In this document: positions 52,062 to 64,000 of the stretch, one piece after another
How positions within the stretch are numbered: position 1 is the stretch's first letter
Layout of the letters: each line of letters begins with the position of its first letter
Source: Apostichopus japonicus
Lineage: Eukaryota > Echinodermata > Holothuroidea > Aspidochirotida > Stichopodidae
Length of the DNA stretch: 64,000 nucleotides
Direction: 5' to 3'
Assembly (NCBI RefSeq): GCF_037975245.1
Contig: NC_092579.1
Span: 19,554,678 to 19,618,677 of the forward strand
Notes under the pieces: generated by a model
What the model was told of the DNA's origin: nothing
Databases searched by the model: none
What the model saw: the letters and a program-made list of their open reading frames with translations, nothing else
Program-made: the position numbers and the translations under genes

Positions 52062-54732
52062 ATAAATTACCGAAGAGCTGATTTGGGGAATATGACTTGT
52101 TCGAAGCCGGAGGGCGAATCAGATGTGAATAGGTGATGCTTGTCCAGGGAGAAGTATGATCTTTAGGTTCACTGCCAAATGGTTCCCTCTGTTGACACTT
52201 GACGGAATTTACTCTTTTTTTTTGGAGGGAAGTGCTTATCCTTGATCAGCTGAGGAATTAAAAAACTTTGCGGTGAAGTTAAAAATAGCCACGTCTAGTC
52301 AATTTTGGTTTCTTCAAGTCGTTATCTTTCGTGAAGGCTTTCAGAGCCATCGTCGAACGATAAGAAACGAGAGAGTGCAATGTGACAGATGTGATGGATG
52401 AGGAAACATACAATTAGATTTTAGAAAGATGAGGCGTACACATGTATCGTGAATCCGGCTAAATTTAGCCTCCCCCCCTGCTTTTGGGAACCATATTCGC
52501 AAATACGAACTCAAACCAATAAGTATGATCATCTTTTCATTCCGTACATTCTGTGAAAGGAATGACGACATTCACTGCTTTGTGATCTTACAGAGGTGAA
52601 GAAAAATAAAATGCGGAAAGGTTAGGTCAGGTTAAAGGCATTGAAGACTTGCATGCGGCCATCTGAAAAAGTTAACTTTCTGTTGCTTGCAAGTGACGTT
52701 TTGTTCGTGTCACTACAAAATGCAGACAGTAATGAAACGTGATACCTTGTTATCTTCAGCTGGATCTGAGATGTCCATCGCTGTATCGTTTCTACACTGT
52801 GCTGTGGGTATTGACCGCAGCTGTATGTACTGACTGTACACTAGTGTCTAATTACCAACGGTATCAAGCTTTGTGTGTATTTTCTGGGATCGATGGTGGT
52901 GTCTACTACTTCTGTTACACCTCATTTGAAACTAGGTCAGATTACCGGCAATAGACGTTCTTTTTGCGCGAGTCTTTACACCCTTTAACATGCAGATTTT
53001 GGAAGCAGGAAGTCCTATTTTGTTAATTAAATATGAGAGATGTTGGCCCTTTTCCCTCTCCCCTCTCCCATCTATTATCCACAACCCTATCCAACACATG
53101 TTCACCCAAACCATTCTTAATTTGCAGGAACACATAGGTATAATCATAATGATGTATTTATTTTAGCACTTTTACATAAACGAACATCTCAGAGCACTGA
53201 AGATGGGTCTATAGTCAAATCTTAAGAAGTTCAAATAGGAGATGCAGACAGAGTAATGAAAGGACAAAAGTAGTCAAAGCAAAATCAGAAATATAAATCA
53301 ATAAAATAATTTAATCAATAAAACCAATAAATCAATCAATAAAACATACACATGATTGGGTTCTCAAAAAAATATTTGAGCTTTGAATCATGGCTATAGC
53401 TAGATCTGTGCTTATATGACAAGAAATGCCCATTTAATAGCACAGACAACAGTTGTATTGATATCAAACTGTAATGTAACATCCCAAAACCCTGTTCCTG
53501 ACAAATTTGTCTGGCATGTAACTTTTAGGTACAAATTGTGAATTTAATTTCATGTAGAGAGTTCTAACAGCAACAATATCAGATTTCTTGGGATTCATGT
53601 GTTTTAATCATTAATGTGGAAAACTTCTCCATTCATTTACAAATTTTTCTATCTAAGACAGAAAAACAGAAGACCTATTATTTTTATTTTATTCTGTTTC
53701 ATAGTTCCAAGTTTTGCATTTTCACACTAGAAGAGTTTCTCATTCACTTTCTGAAATTTCAGCTACCTTTGATGAATAATTATAGTATTAGCCATCTGCA
53801 GTGACCAGGTTTTCATTTGATAAAGTTGCCAGACAATTCTTTTTAACCATCTCAAGAAATTTAACTGGCATCGCTATGCAAAATGTGTTTCTTTGTTCCA
53901 CACTAGCTGCCTATTTCTAGTTGGTATTTGAGCCAGCGGGAGTTTTACATTATAAAGATGTTCTGTTGTAACCAGAACTGGACTCTCTTCTGGATAGATG
54001 GTTAGTTTAATAGGTTAGATTGAAGCTGTGTTTGTCAGTAGCATGTCAGTAAGTATCCTCTATCCATTTGTATATAATGAATTATAGACATATTGTCTAG
54101 ACAAACTCTTGACATATTTTCATTAATTATCTTACAGGACAAAAACTGACATAAATTTTCATAACTCCCCAGCCCCCCCAAAAATAGACTTAACAAGATA
54201 TAAGCCTGTATTAAGTAAAACGAGTTTTGATTAAAAAACGCATAAGGAAAAGAAAATAAACTTTCCAAACTTATAATACTAACGAGAAAAAAATTCTTTG
54301 ATAATAAGAAGTATAAGAAACGGAGGGCACTTATGAATATGCAACAGGTGTCTTGTCTCATGAGCGACCATCAATCAAATTAAGAACCTCATCAATCAGG
54401 TAATACACGCAGACAGTCTGTGTACCTCCTGCCTCGCAGCAGCGAGACGTATCAATCTCTGACTGGCTCAGAGCGAGGAGGATAAACCTGCCTCTCGTTC
54501 CTCTTCTCTTCCTCTGAGTGTAACCATGACGAAGCTATGTTCGTATCATTGTTCCCTTTTTTTTCTTCTTTTTTTTCTTTCACCATGAAGTCAAATTTCC
54601 TGTGACCTAGTTAGGTGTATACATCCCTAGGATGCATGTTGAAATAGTATGCTGCACATTTGTTCACCAATTTTAAAGCCAAGTGACCAAAATTATGGAT
54701 CGCTATTGATCCATGTATGACACCTTCCCAGA

Positions 54733-54753
54733 TTTTTTTTTTTTTTTTTTTTT
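54733..54753 (+). repeat. Poly-T run of 21
   Basis: An uninterrupted run of 21 T. No SINE or LINE body is recognisable beside it, so it may be simple slippage or the tail of an eroded antisense retroelement. Confidence 0.9.
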
Positions 54754-56011
54754 AACCACATAAGAGTGAATGAGCATGTAAATAGTGAATCGGTTTCATC
54801 CTGAAAATTTCCTTTCCCCTGATGCAGACTCTTTCATGTATCGGGAGATTAATCAAGTATCAAAGGCCGAATTGGAAATTTTAACTCAAATGTTTGAAGT
54901 AAGTGAAACTAATGTATAGTGTAAAATGGGAAGGGGAAAGAAATCATTTCTATATTTGTGGGAGGAATGGAAAACACTTGCACAAAGTTTACTTTAAAGG
55001 TTGCAATATAACATCATTTTGCATCTAAACATTTTTTTTTAAAACAAATTTCTCAAACGTGAGGGGGATACCCCTCCTACCCCCCCCCCCCCTTTAGAGG
55101 TCACATTTGCATTTGTTAATGTGGGCACACTAAGATGATCAAAGTGAGAATTGGGGGTTGGCAAGCAAACCATTTTGGATATCAAGGGTGTAAACCAACC
55201 GACATTCTCGTAGGATTTTAGTCTCTAAAGATATAGTATTGAAAAAAAGTTAATATCAACATCTAATTTTTTTTTTCCATCAGATGTAGATGTTAAGTTA
55301 AGTTTCCTGATTTATTGATGCACTCACTTGATTATTGCTGCGAGATGTTGAAATATGGACTTGGCTGTCAGTATTTTGTAGTGTCATGATAGCCCCGAAA
55401 GGCATAAACGAAATAATGAAAGATGGTCATTTGATGAGTGTAGATATAGATTTAGATTTATGTACCAACATATCAATGGCAGAGGTTACACTGACTTCTG
55501 CTTCTTTAAGCCCAGAGAGGAGTTTTAGTTCTTGCTTTTAGGACTCTGTGAATACATGATTATTCATGAGAATCTCCCCTTCCTTCTCCCTCTCCTCCCC
55601 CACCACCCCCCCCCTACCCAACACTGCCTTCCTGCCGACTAAGACCATGAGAAGTATAACCAGTGTATTTTTATAAGATATCAACAGACTGCTCTGTGTA
55701 ACTATAACGCAAAGATCTATGAATACCAAGTACAAAATTTGATTTCATAATTGAACAGTTCATTATTAACAGTTTTCTATGCAATAAGTACTGTAAAATT
55801 CTCTAGTAACCAAAACACTCATCAGCAAATGAGACAAATATTTCGGTCTCTTTGACTTTTCTCGACCTATTTTGCGGTTTCTAGGTTTCACTTGATAAAA
55901 AGGCAGTTTGAATTAGAGTGAGGTGAGAGATACCGAAAAGCAAATTCTCCATTTTAGATAATTTTGGTCTCGATGAGGAGTTATAAGTTGCATGGCAATG
56001 ATGTGTTACCA

Positions 56012-56345
56012 TGTGTTCATTACACGATTCACAGCTTAGGTCTGACAATCAAATAAGTCAAAAATATTTGAAAAGTAATTCCCAGGCATGATGTTAGTGT
56101 TATGTAAATGAAGTGATCATTTACTTAGTTGATAACTGCCAAACTTTTTACCATCAATAATCATTTCAATAGCCATGAATAAATTACCAATAATAGCTGA
56201 GTTACAGTGACGTTATTACTGTGTACAATACAAGACTCCCGGCTTAGGTCTGATTACCATATAATAAGTCTAAAAATATTTGAATACTAGTTCCCAGGGC
56301 AATGTTGTTAGTGTTTTGTAAATTAAGTGATCGTCTTCTATGCAG
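56012..56345 (+). repeat. Diverged direct duplication, 208-bp offset
   Basis: GCTTAGGTCTGA, ATAAGTCWAAAAATATTTGAA, TTCCCAGG and TTAGTGTTWTGTAAAT recur in order at about 56012-56120 and about 56216-56335. Copies differ by substitutions and small indels. Confidence 0.8.
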
Positions 56346-56408
56346 TGTGTGCTTTGATCAGGTTATGAGGAAGTAGGTCACGGTAACCCAACATAAAATG
56401 AAGCGTAA

Positions 56409-56520
56409 TATATATATATATATATACATATACCTGTATATATATATTTATATGTTTATATATATATATATATATATATTTATTTATTTATTTATACATA
56501 TTTATATATACATATATACC
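56409..56520 (+). repeat. (TA)n / (TTTA)n microsatellite
   Basis: Compound AT-only repeat with TA, TATT and TTTA steps. Confidence 0.9.
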
Positions 56521-58124
56521 TATGATGATAAATGTGCTTCTAGGGTATATCCATCAGAAACTATACCCTGATGGTATCACAGCTTGAGAAGCTCTGACAG
56601 TCTATTTATATTGTGATATTGCAGTATATATTTCATGTTGGAACTGTATATAAAATGGTGTTTAGCTCAATACATAAAGTGACTCAAATCCTCAAATGAA
56701 TTGAAAAAAAAAATGGTTAACTAAAAACATGGGAATAAAAACAAAAGATTTTTTTTTTTTTAAATTATTATTTGACTATTATAACAGTTAGTATAATATT
56801 GAGCCACCCATTTTATTTATAAAACATTGTTGTCATCATGAATTGTTACAAAAGCTATTGGAAAACACCGGGACTGACTGCTTCGTCAAAATTACGGTTC
56901 ATGTGTTTGGTGGTCACTTTCATCAAGCTTTGCTTCGCTTTGAATTTCTTGTTTTTTCGACATTAGGTTAAACGAAACAACGTGCAGCAACCAATGGTAA
57001 GTTGTGTCACAATGCTGAGCGCTTGCGGTTGGTTTGAAGTGCTAATCTGTATAAATATAATTGCTGGCATTTTGGACAGCAGTGTATGATCTGTCTTTAT
57101 ATTGGAGTCATTTTTGTCGTTTTCAACGCTTCTTTCTCGTTTGTTTGAAACACAAACAAAGAGAAGAGAGAAAGACGAGCGGTCGCTACAGAAAAGATGA
57201 TCACTTTTCCTCAGAGAGAAAGAATTAACATTTTTAGTGGTACTGATATGTAGGTTGATACTAACAGCTTGTTTCATTGCTCAACTACTGTTTTTGTATT
57301 ACTGTAGGTAATTCATCAACATAACTTTGTGATGGGGGTCATGCTTGTACCGTTGGGTTAAATATATAAACATCCCCATATTTTCATCATCTCGTATTTT
57401 TTGACCTATCCAATTCACATATATATCCCTCAACCTTAAATAATTAGTCAACCCACTGGTCCCCCTCCTACTTCCATCCTTTCTGATCCAACTTTTATCC
57501 AACTAATATTTTTCCAACTCTGGATTGCCTTGGAAGGACGAGCCAGTTTTTGAGATCTCATGGCGTCTCATTAATACCACACATATTTTGTCAATGAAGT
57601 GCTTTCTATTAGAAGGTTGGATATAAGGGCGTATAGTAATACAGTATTCTTATATAACAAAATTTTTTGATAGATTCCATTAATGCCCCCCAAAAAAAGA
57701 AATCTGCAGATAGTAGTGCAGTATGTTACATACAAAAATGTTTTGATAGATTCCATTAATAAAAGAGAAGTCCCATAGTAATGTAGTATGTTATATCCAA
57801 GGAGTGTATTGATCAATAATCTTGCAGAAATTATAAGCTTTAAGCATGAGAAGCTTGCAAAGATGAAGCAGAACATGTTGCTTTTATAAATCAACACTAA
57901 GTAATTAATATGCTGTAGTTAATTATACTAGAGTATGCTAATTAAAAGTTACACTAGTCTAACATACAACCATATGCCCAAAATGGTTTAGTATTAATGT
58001 ACTGTAATTAAAGCTTGCTTAAATGTAGTGCAGTGTTTTGCATCCATTTTGTGTGAAACTTCCCCCAAAATAGTGTTATAACTACAATACATCATATGTT
58101 GCAGAATTATATATGTACATTAAT

Positions 58125-58220
58125 ATAGCTCTATATATAAATATATATATGTATGTATATATTTATATATATATATATATATATATATACATACATATAT
58201 ATATATATGTATAGAGCTAT
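58125..58220. repeat. 96-bp AT palindrome with defined ends
   Basis: ATAGCTCTAT at 58125-58134 is the exact reverse complement of ATAGAGCTAT at 58211-58220. The TA, GTATGTA and TACATAC segments between them are also arranged symmetrically, so almost the whole 96 bp can form one hairpin or cruciform. Unlike a plain (TA)n run, it has specific flanking arms. Confidence 0.85.
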
Positions 58221-58402
58221 GTTTGTAGTATATATGTTGTATATAAAGCTAAATAGGAATTAATTAACTTTAGAACAATTGCTATCCCCTACATCCATAC
58301 ATTATTGCATTAATAATATACTTCCAATAACATCACTGGGCCACATACAGTATCAGATATCGTTGGCCAGGGATATAAGTTATCCAGCATCGCAATTGTG
58401 CA

Positions 58403-58668
58403 AATTGCTATACAAGTACAAAGATAAACAGCAGTTTTAAAACATAGAAATCATAGTCGTTCATGAGAGACAAAAGTTCAAAGCGTTCAAAATTGCTACA
58501 AAATATTTGAACACTAAAATTATTTAGCTTCACAAAATGCTCTGCTAATTGCTATACCAGTGCAAAGATAAACAGCAGTTTTTAAACATAGAAACCACAG
58601 TAGTTCATGAGAGACAAAAGTTCATAGCGTTCAAAATTGCTACAAAATATTTGAACACTAAACTTATT
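58403..58668 (+). repeat. Tandem duplication, 144-bp offset
   Basis: Units at about 58403-58524 and 58547-58668 share AATTGCTATAC, AAAGATAAACAGCAGTTTT, TTCATGAGAGACAAAAGTTC and GCGTTCAAAATTGCTACAAA with about seven differences in all. The intervening 20 bp are unrelated. Confidence 0.93.
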
Positions 58669-59685
58669 CCCTGTTGTGGAAATGACAACAGTATATATAA
58701 ACTGTAGTAAAGCTGCTTAATAATCATTAATTTCAACACAGAAACTTTTATATATTTATATAACTTTCATATTTCTGATGAATTTTCATATTGAACTTGA
58801 TGTAAGTTGCATATTGTTAGACAATATACATTTAAAGCATCTTGTTCCTGAAGCGATACCTGGCTGTTACATCTGTGAATGTTACTAATTACTTTATATA
58901 TATTGCAGTGCTTGTTGCATTTTGCTATAATCTAGCTATTTAAGACACTTATTATGTACCCATATGCCATATGAATACTAAAGATCATCATTATACTGTA
59001 ATTGGATTCCAAAATATGCTAGAAAGTAAGTCAGAATAATGGTCAAGCATACACTCAACTTTCAACAATTAGCATTTTTACTTCCTTGCAGTCTCAAAGT
59101 GGTTTTTTCCTGGTTGAATTGTTAATCTCCCCCCCCCCCCCACTCCATCCAACCCCTCCTCAATGTCTGGAATAAGATTAAGAACCACCAGCAGAGTACT
59201 TAATCCTAAACTTTTAGCAATAAGGTTAGCATGGCTCAAATTTTGCATCAATTCTGATGGCCTTTTATATCAGCTCACATGATGTCATAGGGGTCGATTA
59301 CCAAGGCAAAGGTCTTTGACTGTGGTGCAGTGGTTGTGTATATGATTTTAATTTAATTTTTTAAATTTTTTTTTATATAGCTTTAATACTAATAGTATGA
59401 TTACTAATACAAGAAGTTGAACCAAAAAAGGCAGCAAGCAATCAAATGTTTCTTGTAACCATAGAAACATGAAATTCAAGATGTCAGTGGGAATAAAGAT
59501 CCAATCGTTGCATACGATGTGGTCTGTAAATTGTTGACATGTAAAAAGCCTCTCTGATAGAGAAAATTTAACAGAAGACCTCTGTTTTTGCAAAAAAAGG
59601 ATCATGCTTTAACGGTTTCAACTATGTTTGAGAAAAATGAGCACCAAGGTTTGTAATGTTGGATGGGTGAGAACAGTGGAGACGA

Positions 59686-59892
59686 TGGGTGGGGGGGGAA
59701 GGGCATGTGGAGGGGGGATACCTTGTATTAGTGGATGGAACATCTGCGGGGAGGACTTGGAAGAAGTGAACATAACTTTAGAATAACAGCTCCTTATGTT
59801 TATGGTTTAATCTCTTTTTCTTTACCATTCTGAATTTTTCAAGTTTCTCTCTTTTGTTTTCCATTTGGGATGGTGGGGGAGGGGGGGGGAGG
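59686..59892 (+). other. Two G-rich tracts
   Basis: G-runs at 59686-59718 and 59867-59892 each contain at least four closely spaced runs of three or more G, enough for a G-quadruplex on the + strand. About 150 bp of ordinary sequence separate them. Confidence 0.55.
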
Positions 59893-61499
59893 TGATGTTG
59901 CATGGAGGGGGATGATCCCTGTTTGTGGAATCAATTAATTGGAAAGGATCTGAAACTGGGTTAACAGGGAATTAGCAAACACTGTAAGTAATGCTTAATT
60001 ATTGCTGTTCAATCAACCTTCCAGTCATACAAGAGAAGCAGAAAGATCTGTTTAGACTGTAAATTAAAATATCAGACTATGCAAATTGAGTTGTATATAT
60101 AAGATTGCTATATTTCAAATGATACCGTTATTGGTTTGTCATTATTTTATTTATTTATTTTTTGATATTCTTTACACCAAGATTTTTTTTCTTTTATCTT
60201 TAAACCTCGCTGAATCATAATTCATTGCAACCAGGTTTTGCAAAATCCCGATCCACATTTCATCCCAATGAAATCAACACGGTGGAAGTTTGTTTGGACT
60301 TTTTGTATGCTTCGTGTGTTAGACTTATATCTGGGGTTATACAACCCAGCGGTGGTGGAAATGATGTAGTTTTCACACCTTCCAACCTCCATGCCCAGAT
60401 CACCCACAGAACATATCTGCAATCCTCTATAGAGTAACATTATTATTTAATTCATCAATATTATATGTTGGAAATGTCCCTACAAGTCATCTTTCACCTC
60501 TAGAACCAGGAGGCTTGATGAGCGGGTCAAGGAACATCGGCTATGTCCTGCAGATGGCCATGGGGGATAAAGAATGATATATTCTTATTTTCATAACGTA
60601 CTTTCTTATATAGGGATGATGAAGATATCCATAGTTTGCTTAGGGAACCCTAAACCCACCTCTGTCTCCTTAATGCCACTGAAGCCAGTCAGTTGAATAA
60701 TTTATAAAGTAAAATTTGAATTTTCTCATTCTTTATCAAAAGGCTAAATTCCTGTGGAAAAAAAAAAAAAAAATGACCTCATCCTATATAATGTGATTGT
60801 AGGAAACCTGTCAATTTCTGTTCCCTTTTTTTCTCTAATTTCTTTCCATAAAACTACCATGAGGGAATATCCATGTTTATCCATATTATGTAGGAATCAC
60901 TAAATGCATGGCTGACTCCTCAAAAACATGAACCAAAGTCCCTGTTATAGCTCGGGATATTAAACGTTACGCGTACAGTAGGATATTGCCGGAGGTTAAT
61001 CAAGATATTACAATGTCAAATGCATGAAGGAGTCGAAGATGTTGACATTAGTGATAAATGTATACATGAGTAGATTTATTGATATGTGCACCAACCTCCA
61101 AAAAGAGGAGAGAGATGCCGGTCAGATACATTCGTGGAGCTGTTCGGAAATACTCGAAGGGATTCAGTCAGTCTTAAACAGGAGGATATAGATATTGATG
61201 AGAATTGACTTTGCAATAAGTACAAGAGGCAACGTTTGCAGTTTACATTCAATGTTTCAATATGAAATTTGACAAGGAATCACCGAGTCGGTCGGCTTTC
61301 TTGGTTCGCTATCTTCTTGGGCATCGTGCAAAATATTACTCTCGGCATGTAGTAGACTGTCGGCAGCCTATAGGTCCGAGAAACCCAAACATCCCCCATT
61401 TGGCTGTCTTTAATATTTTACTATAATTCCGAGTTGTATTGTCCATTTTGATGAAGGCAGGTCAGACCGACTGTTATGATCATCAATGTCAAAGAATTT

Positions 61500-61770
61500 T
61501 GGTCTGTTTTTTTGTTCTTTTATTGCAGCTGTTGTGGGTGGTATATATATAGAAATTCCACGAAAATAACCTTTTCGAATTATTATAGGGGTCAAATTTG
61601 CATACAGTATGCAATTATCGTGATCGGTCTTATCTTCGCTGATTTTACTCAATGTAATAATTTCAGATAAAGGATGGATTAAAGCTCAACATTCATCAAT
61701 CTGTGGTGAATTTGCCATTAGTATTAATTGCCACCCAATATGCTAGAATTAGTCAAATTGTCTGGTCACT
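61500..61770 (+). repeat. Direct repeat, copy 1
   Basis: Partner of 62100-62375. Shared blocks in order: TATATATAGAAATT, GATTTTACTCAATGTAATAA, AAGGATGGATTRAA, CTCAACATTCATCA, TGTGGTGAATTTGCCATTAG and ATGCTAGAATTAGTCAA. This copy is followed by a small tandem TTGTCTGGTCACTCTAGT doublet at 61758-61796. Confidence 0.92.
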
Positions 61771-62099
61771 CTAGTCATTGTCTGGTCACTCTAGTAATTT
61801 CACTTTTAGTAGCCGGAAATAATAATGTAGCGTCGATTATAGAGTCTCCATGGAAGCGCCTTTGAAAACCTCCCCCAAATTTATGCGTCTGCTAAGATAT
61901 GGCAGCCAATGAAAACGATTGATCTTTTAATTTGGAAATTTCAAACCATTAACAGTGAATTTTGCGATTATTTACGTTGTCGCCATGAATTTCTGTTTTC
62001 TTTACTTTCTACAATGTTTGTATATTTTGCTCATTCATGCTTTTACCCTACATTTTGGCTTCGAGATTACCGAGTCATTAATTGGGTCACGAAATTCCA

Positions 62100-62375
62100 T
62101 TTCTCTTTCTCTTCCTTCGTCTATTGTTCAGGCGAGAGTTGGTTATATATAGAAATTTCATGAACAAAACCTTTTTCGAATTATTTAAAGGGGTAAAATG
62201 TAGAAAATTGCATAAAGATGCAATTATGGTGATTGGATGTTGCTTCGCTGATTTTACTCAATGTAATAATTTTAAGTTGGAGGATGGATTGAAACTCAAC
62301 ATTCATCATTCTGTGGTGAATTTGCCATTAGTATTAATTGCTATCAAATATGCTAGAATTAGTCAACTGACTAGT
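62100..62375 (+). repeat. Direct repeat, copy 2
   Basis: Second copy, about 590 bp downstream of the first in the same orientation, with several short indels. A 110-codon frame runs through it (62082-62414), but the equivalent frame is broken in copy 1 and the product is unrecognised, so I do not call a gene. Confidence 0.92.
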
Positions 62376-64000
62376 CAACTGCTGATGTCTGGCCACACAA
62401 ATTTAGCTTTGTAATAAAATAAGCCAAGGACTCCTTTGAAAGGTTCTTCACCCGGCCTTTCATCAAATGGAGATGGCCAAAAAGACAAAAAAAAAGTACA
62501 AATATATGACACATTGTAAAAATATTATAATTTCACAAAACAGAATAGAAAAGAAATGACACATACTGACTTCATCTATTTCAAAATGTTATAATCTATT
62601 TCTCTCAATCAGGTTTTCAGATCTCATATATCAATCTCTCATGCAGATCTGATAAATGACTTGATATATACATATGGAGATCTCATCTAACTCCACATTA
62701 ATATTTTTGTGATGCATAAATCCAGCCGATGTCCGTTTTTTTTTGCAAATTTCATCTTTATTAAAATTGATCAGAATTATTCGATATCTCAATTCTAGGA
62801 AGCCACTGCTGTCCTAGTTAGGTCTTAGAATGATCTCAATTTTTAGCTAAACATCATTTTTATTTCCCGGATTTTTTTATGTTTTTTCATGGAACATTAA
62901 TTGCATGAGTGGTTGATCGCTTGTTTGGAGTCAGCTCACGTTCTGTGAATATTCTTTGGGACTTCAATACTGACTTTTGATTTCCAGAGTGTAAGGGTTA
63001 ATATAAGTTCTAAATATGACACTACTGTATGTTAACCGATTAATATAGCTTGCCATCTTATAAACATATCTGCAGTTCAATTAATGAGTTCTTTGCGATT
63101 ATTCATGAGTGTCAGGGTGTGGCAAACGCATTATAATGGCCTTCAACATAAAAAATAGTAATGCCTTGTATATTAAAGTTGCTTCTCATTTTTCTGGGGG
63201 CAGTTTTTATTTGGCATTGAAAAACATTTGCCAAAAATTTTCAAACTCTATCTTTGAAGGAAAATTTGAATAATCGGCTTACGGAAAATGCTCAAAACTG
63301 CTTACATTACCTGCATTCCATAAGGAAGAGAATGTAGTGGACACTTAAATGTCGGCAAGTTTCGAGGGCCTCCTCATGTCAGGACTCATGGTTGTACTAG
63401 ACTCCTGATAGTAGTAAATATTCAGGCCAAGTTGTACTTATTCCAAGATATTTAGGTTATAGCCGCGGATAGCATCACAAACTCGTCGTTAATCCTGATA
63501 GATGTTGGCAATGATTCCCCATAGGCCAAACAAAAGGCATGCTAATCAAGCTTCCGCGAGTTCTCTGGCAGAACGGTTTAATTGTTTAGACGGTTTGATG
63601 CCGTTTGTGTCTCTTGTTTTCTGGTCGTCCGATGTTGGCTTTTCTCTAATTGTTGCAAATCCCCCGATGCTTTGGTGATCGAGCTTGTCACAGATGCAGC
63701 AGGCAAATGTTAATAAAGTCGGTTAAGTGGATAGTGTAGGAGACGGGACTCGCTTAGGATGTTTGACAGAGAGTGAGCAGGCAAATTATTCTCAAGTTAG
63801 ATATTTAAAAAGCTTAATGTTTCTTGCCTCGGTTAGAGCATGAATGCAGATCTGTTGAAAGAGTTGGATCAGTAGGCATGTTGTTTAAAACAGCTTGTCC
63901 TTGTGTCAAATTAGGTTGATCCTTAAATTTGGGTTCTTCTTGCCTGTTAGTTTCTCGTTTGTTAAAGAAAGTAACAGCTGTAAACAGGATCATCGTAATA

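Larger units (their letters stand above)
46398..64000 (+). other. 3' cPKC intron (at least 17.6 kb), no kinase exon seen
   Basis: I looked on the + strand for the kinase hallmarks (GKGSFGK loop, the lysine strand, DLKLDN, DFGMCK, GTPDYIAPE) and found none, so the gene appears to continue beyond the window. The stretch holds a decayed antisense LINE, a minisatellite, several tandem duplications, AT microsatellites and G-rich tracts. Very short exons could have escaped a reading by eye. Confidence 0.65.

Noticed and set aside
60502-60570. Short RTRRLDERVKEHR stretch resembling GIY-YIG domains of Penelope-like elements
   Set aside because: Only about 15 codons resemble the family and nothing around them supports an element.
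46398-64000. Search for PKC kinase-domain exons
   Set aside because: No glycine-loop, catalytic-loop, DFG or APE coding signature was found on the + strand; they are taken to lie beyond the window.
1-64000. CRISPR arrays, operons, prophage or defence systems
   Set aside because: The spliced PKC exons and tRNA-derived SINEs show animal nuclear DNA, and the direct repeats present are tandem duplications without spacer architecture.

Overview
This is animal nuclear DNA: AT-rich, dominated by introns and repeats, with no prokaryote-style gene packing. The only securely identifiable gene is a conventional protein kinase C (cPKC, the PRKCA/PRKCB class) on the + strand. Four consecutive coding exons are readable: 27193-27304 (first two thirds of the C1B zinc finger), 37752-37880 (rest of C1B plus the linker), 39793-39949 (first half of the C2 domain) and 46178-46397 (second half of C2 and start of the V3 hinge). 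They total 618 nt (206 codons). The splice phases join without a frame break, every acceptor has a pyrimidine tract plus AG, and every donor is a good GT site. All six C1B zinc ligands encoded here after the initial His, and all five C2 calcium-binding aspartates, are present. The C1A and N-terminal exons and the whole kinase domain were not found, so the gene should run past both ends of the window.

The organism is most likely a marine invertebrate. An echinoderm is my guess, from the single ancestral-type cPKC, large introns, tRNA-derived SINEs and abundant short tandem duplications. The sequence alone does not prove this.

Layout. Bases 1-27192 are 5' intron or flank, holding a foldback MITE (59-258), its inverted relative (about 9349-9535), two tRNA-derived SINEs (about 3390-3680 and 5252-5494) and several small duplications. 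Bases 27305-37751 are intron 1; a 150-bp tandem duplication across the C1B exon's 3' splice junction has left a dead partial exon copy just inside it. Bases 37881-39792 and 39950-46177 are introns 2 and 3; the latter has a large (TA)n block and a composite AATAGA-rich duplication. Bases 46398-64000 are 3' intron with a decayed antisense LINE reverse transcriptase (about 46930-48300), a ~105-bp-period minisatellite (about 49630-50330), a long AT palindrome (58125-58220) and dispersed tandem duplications.

I see no CRISPR, operon, viral or prokaryotic system. The best leads beyond the PKC gene are the exon-junction duplication, the foldback MITE family with a 9-bp target duplication, and an unidentified long minus-strand open frame at 51237-51734 lying 90 bp from a + strand open frame at 51825-52061.
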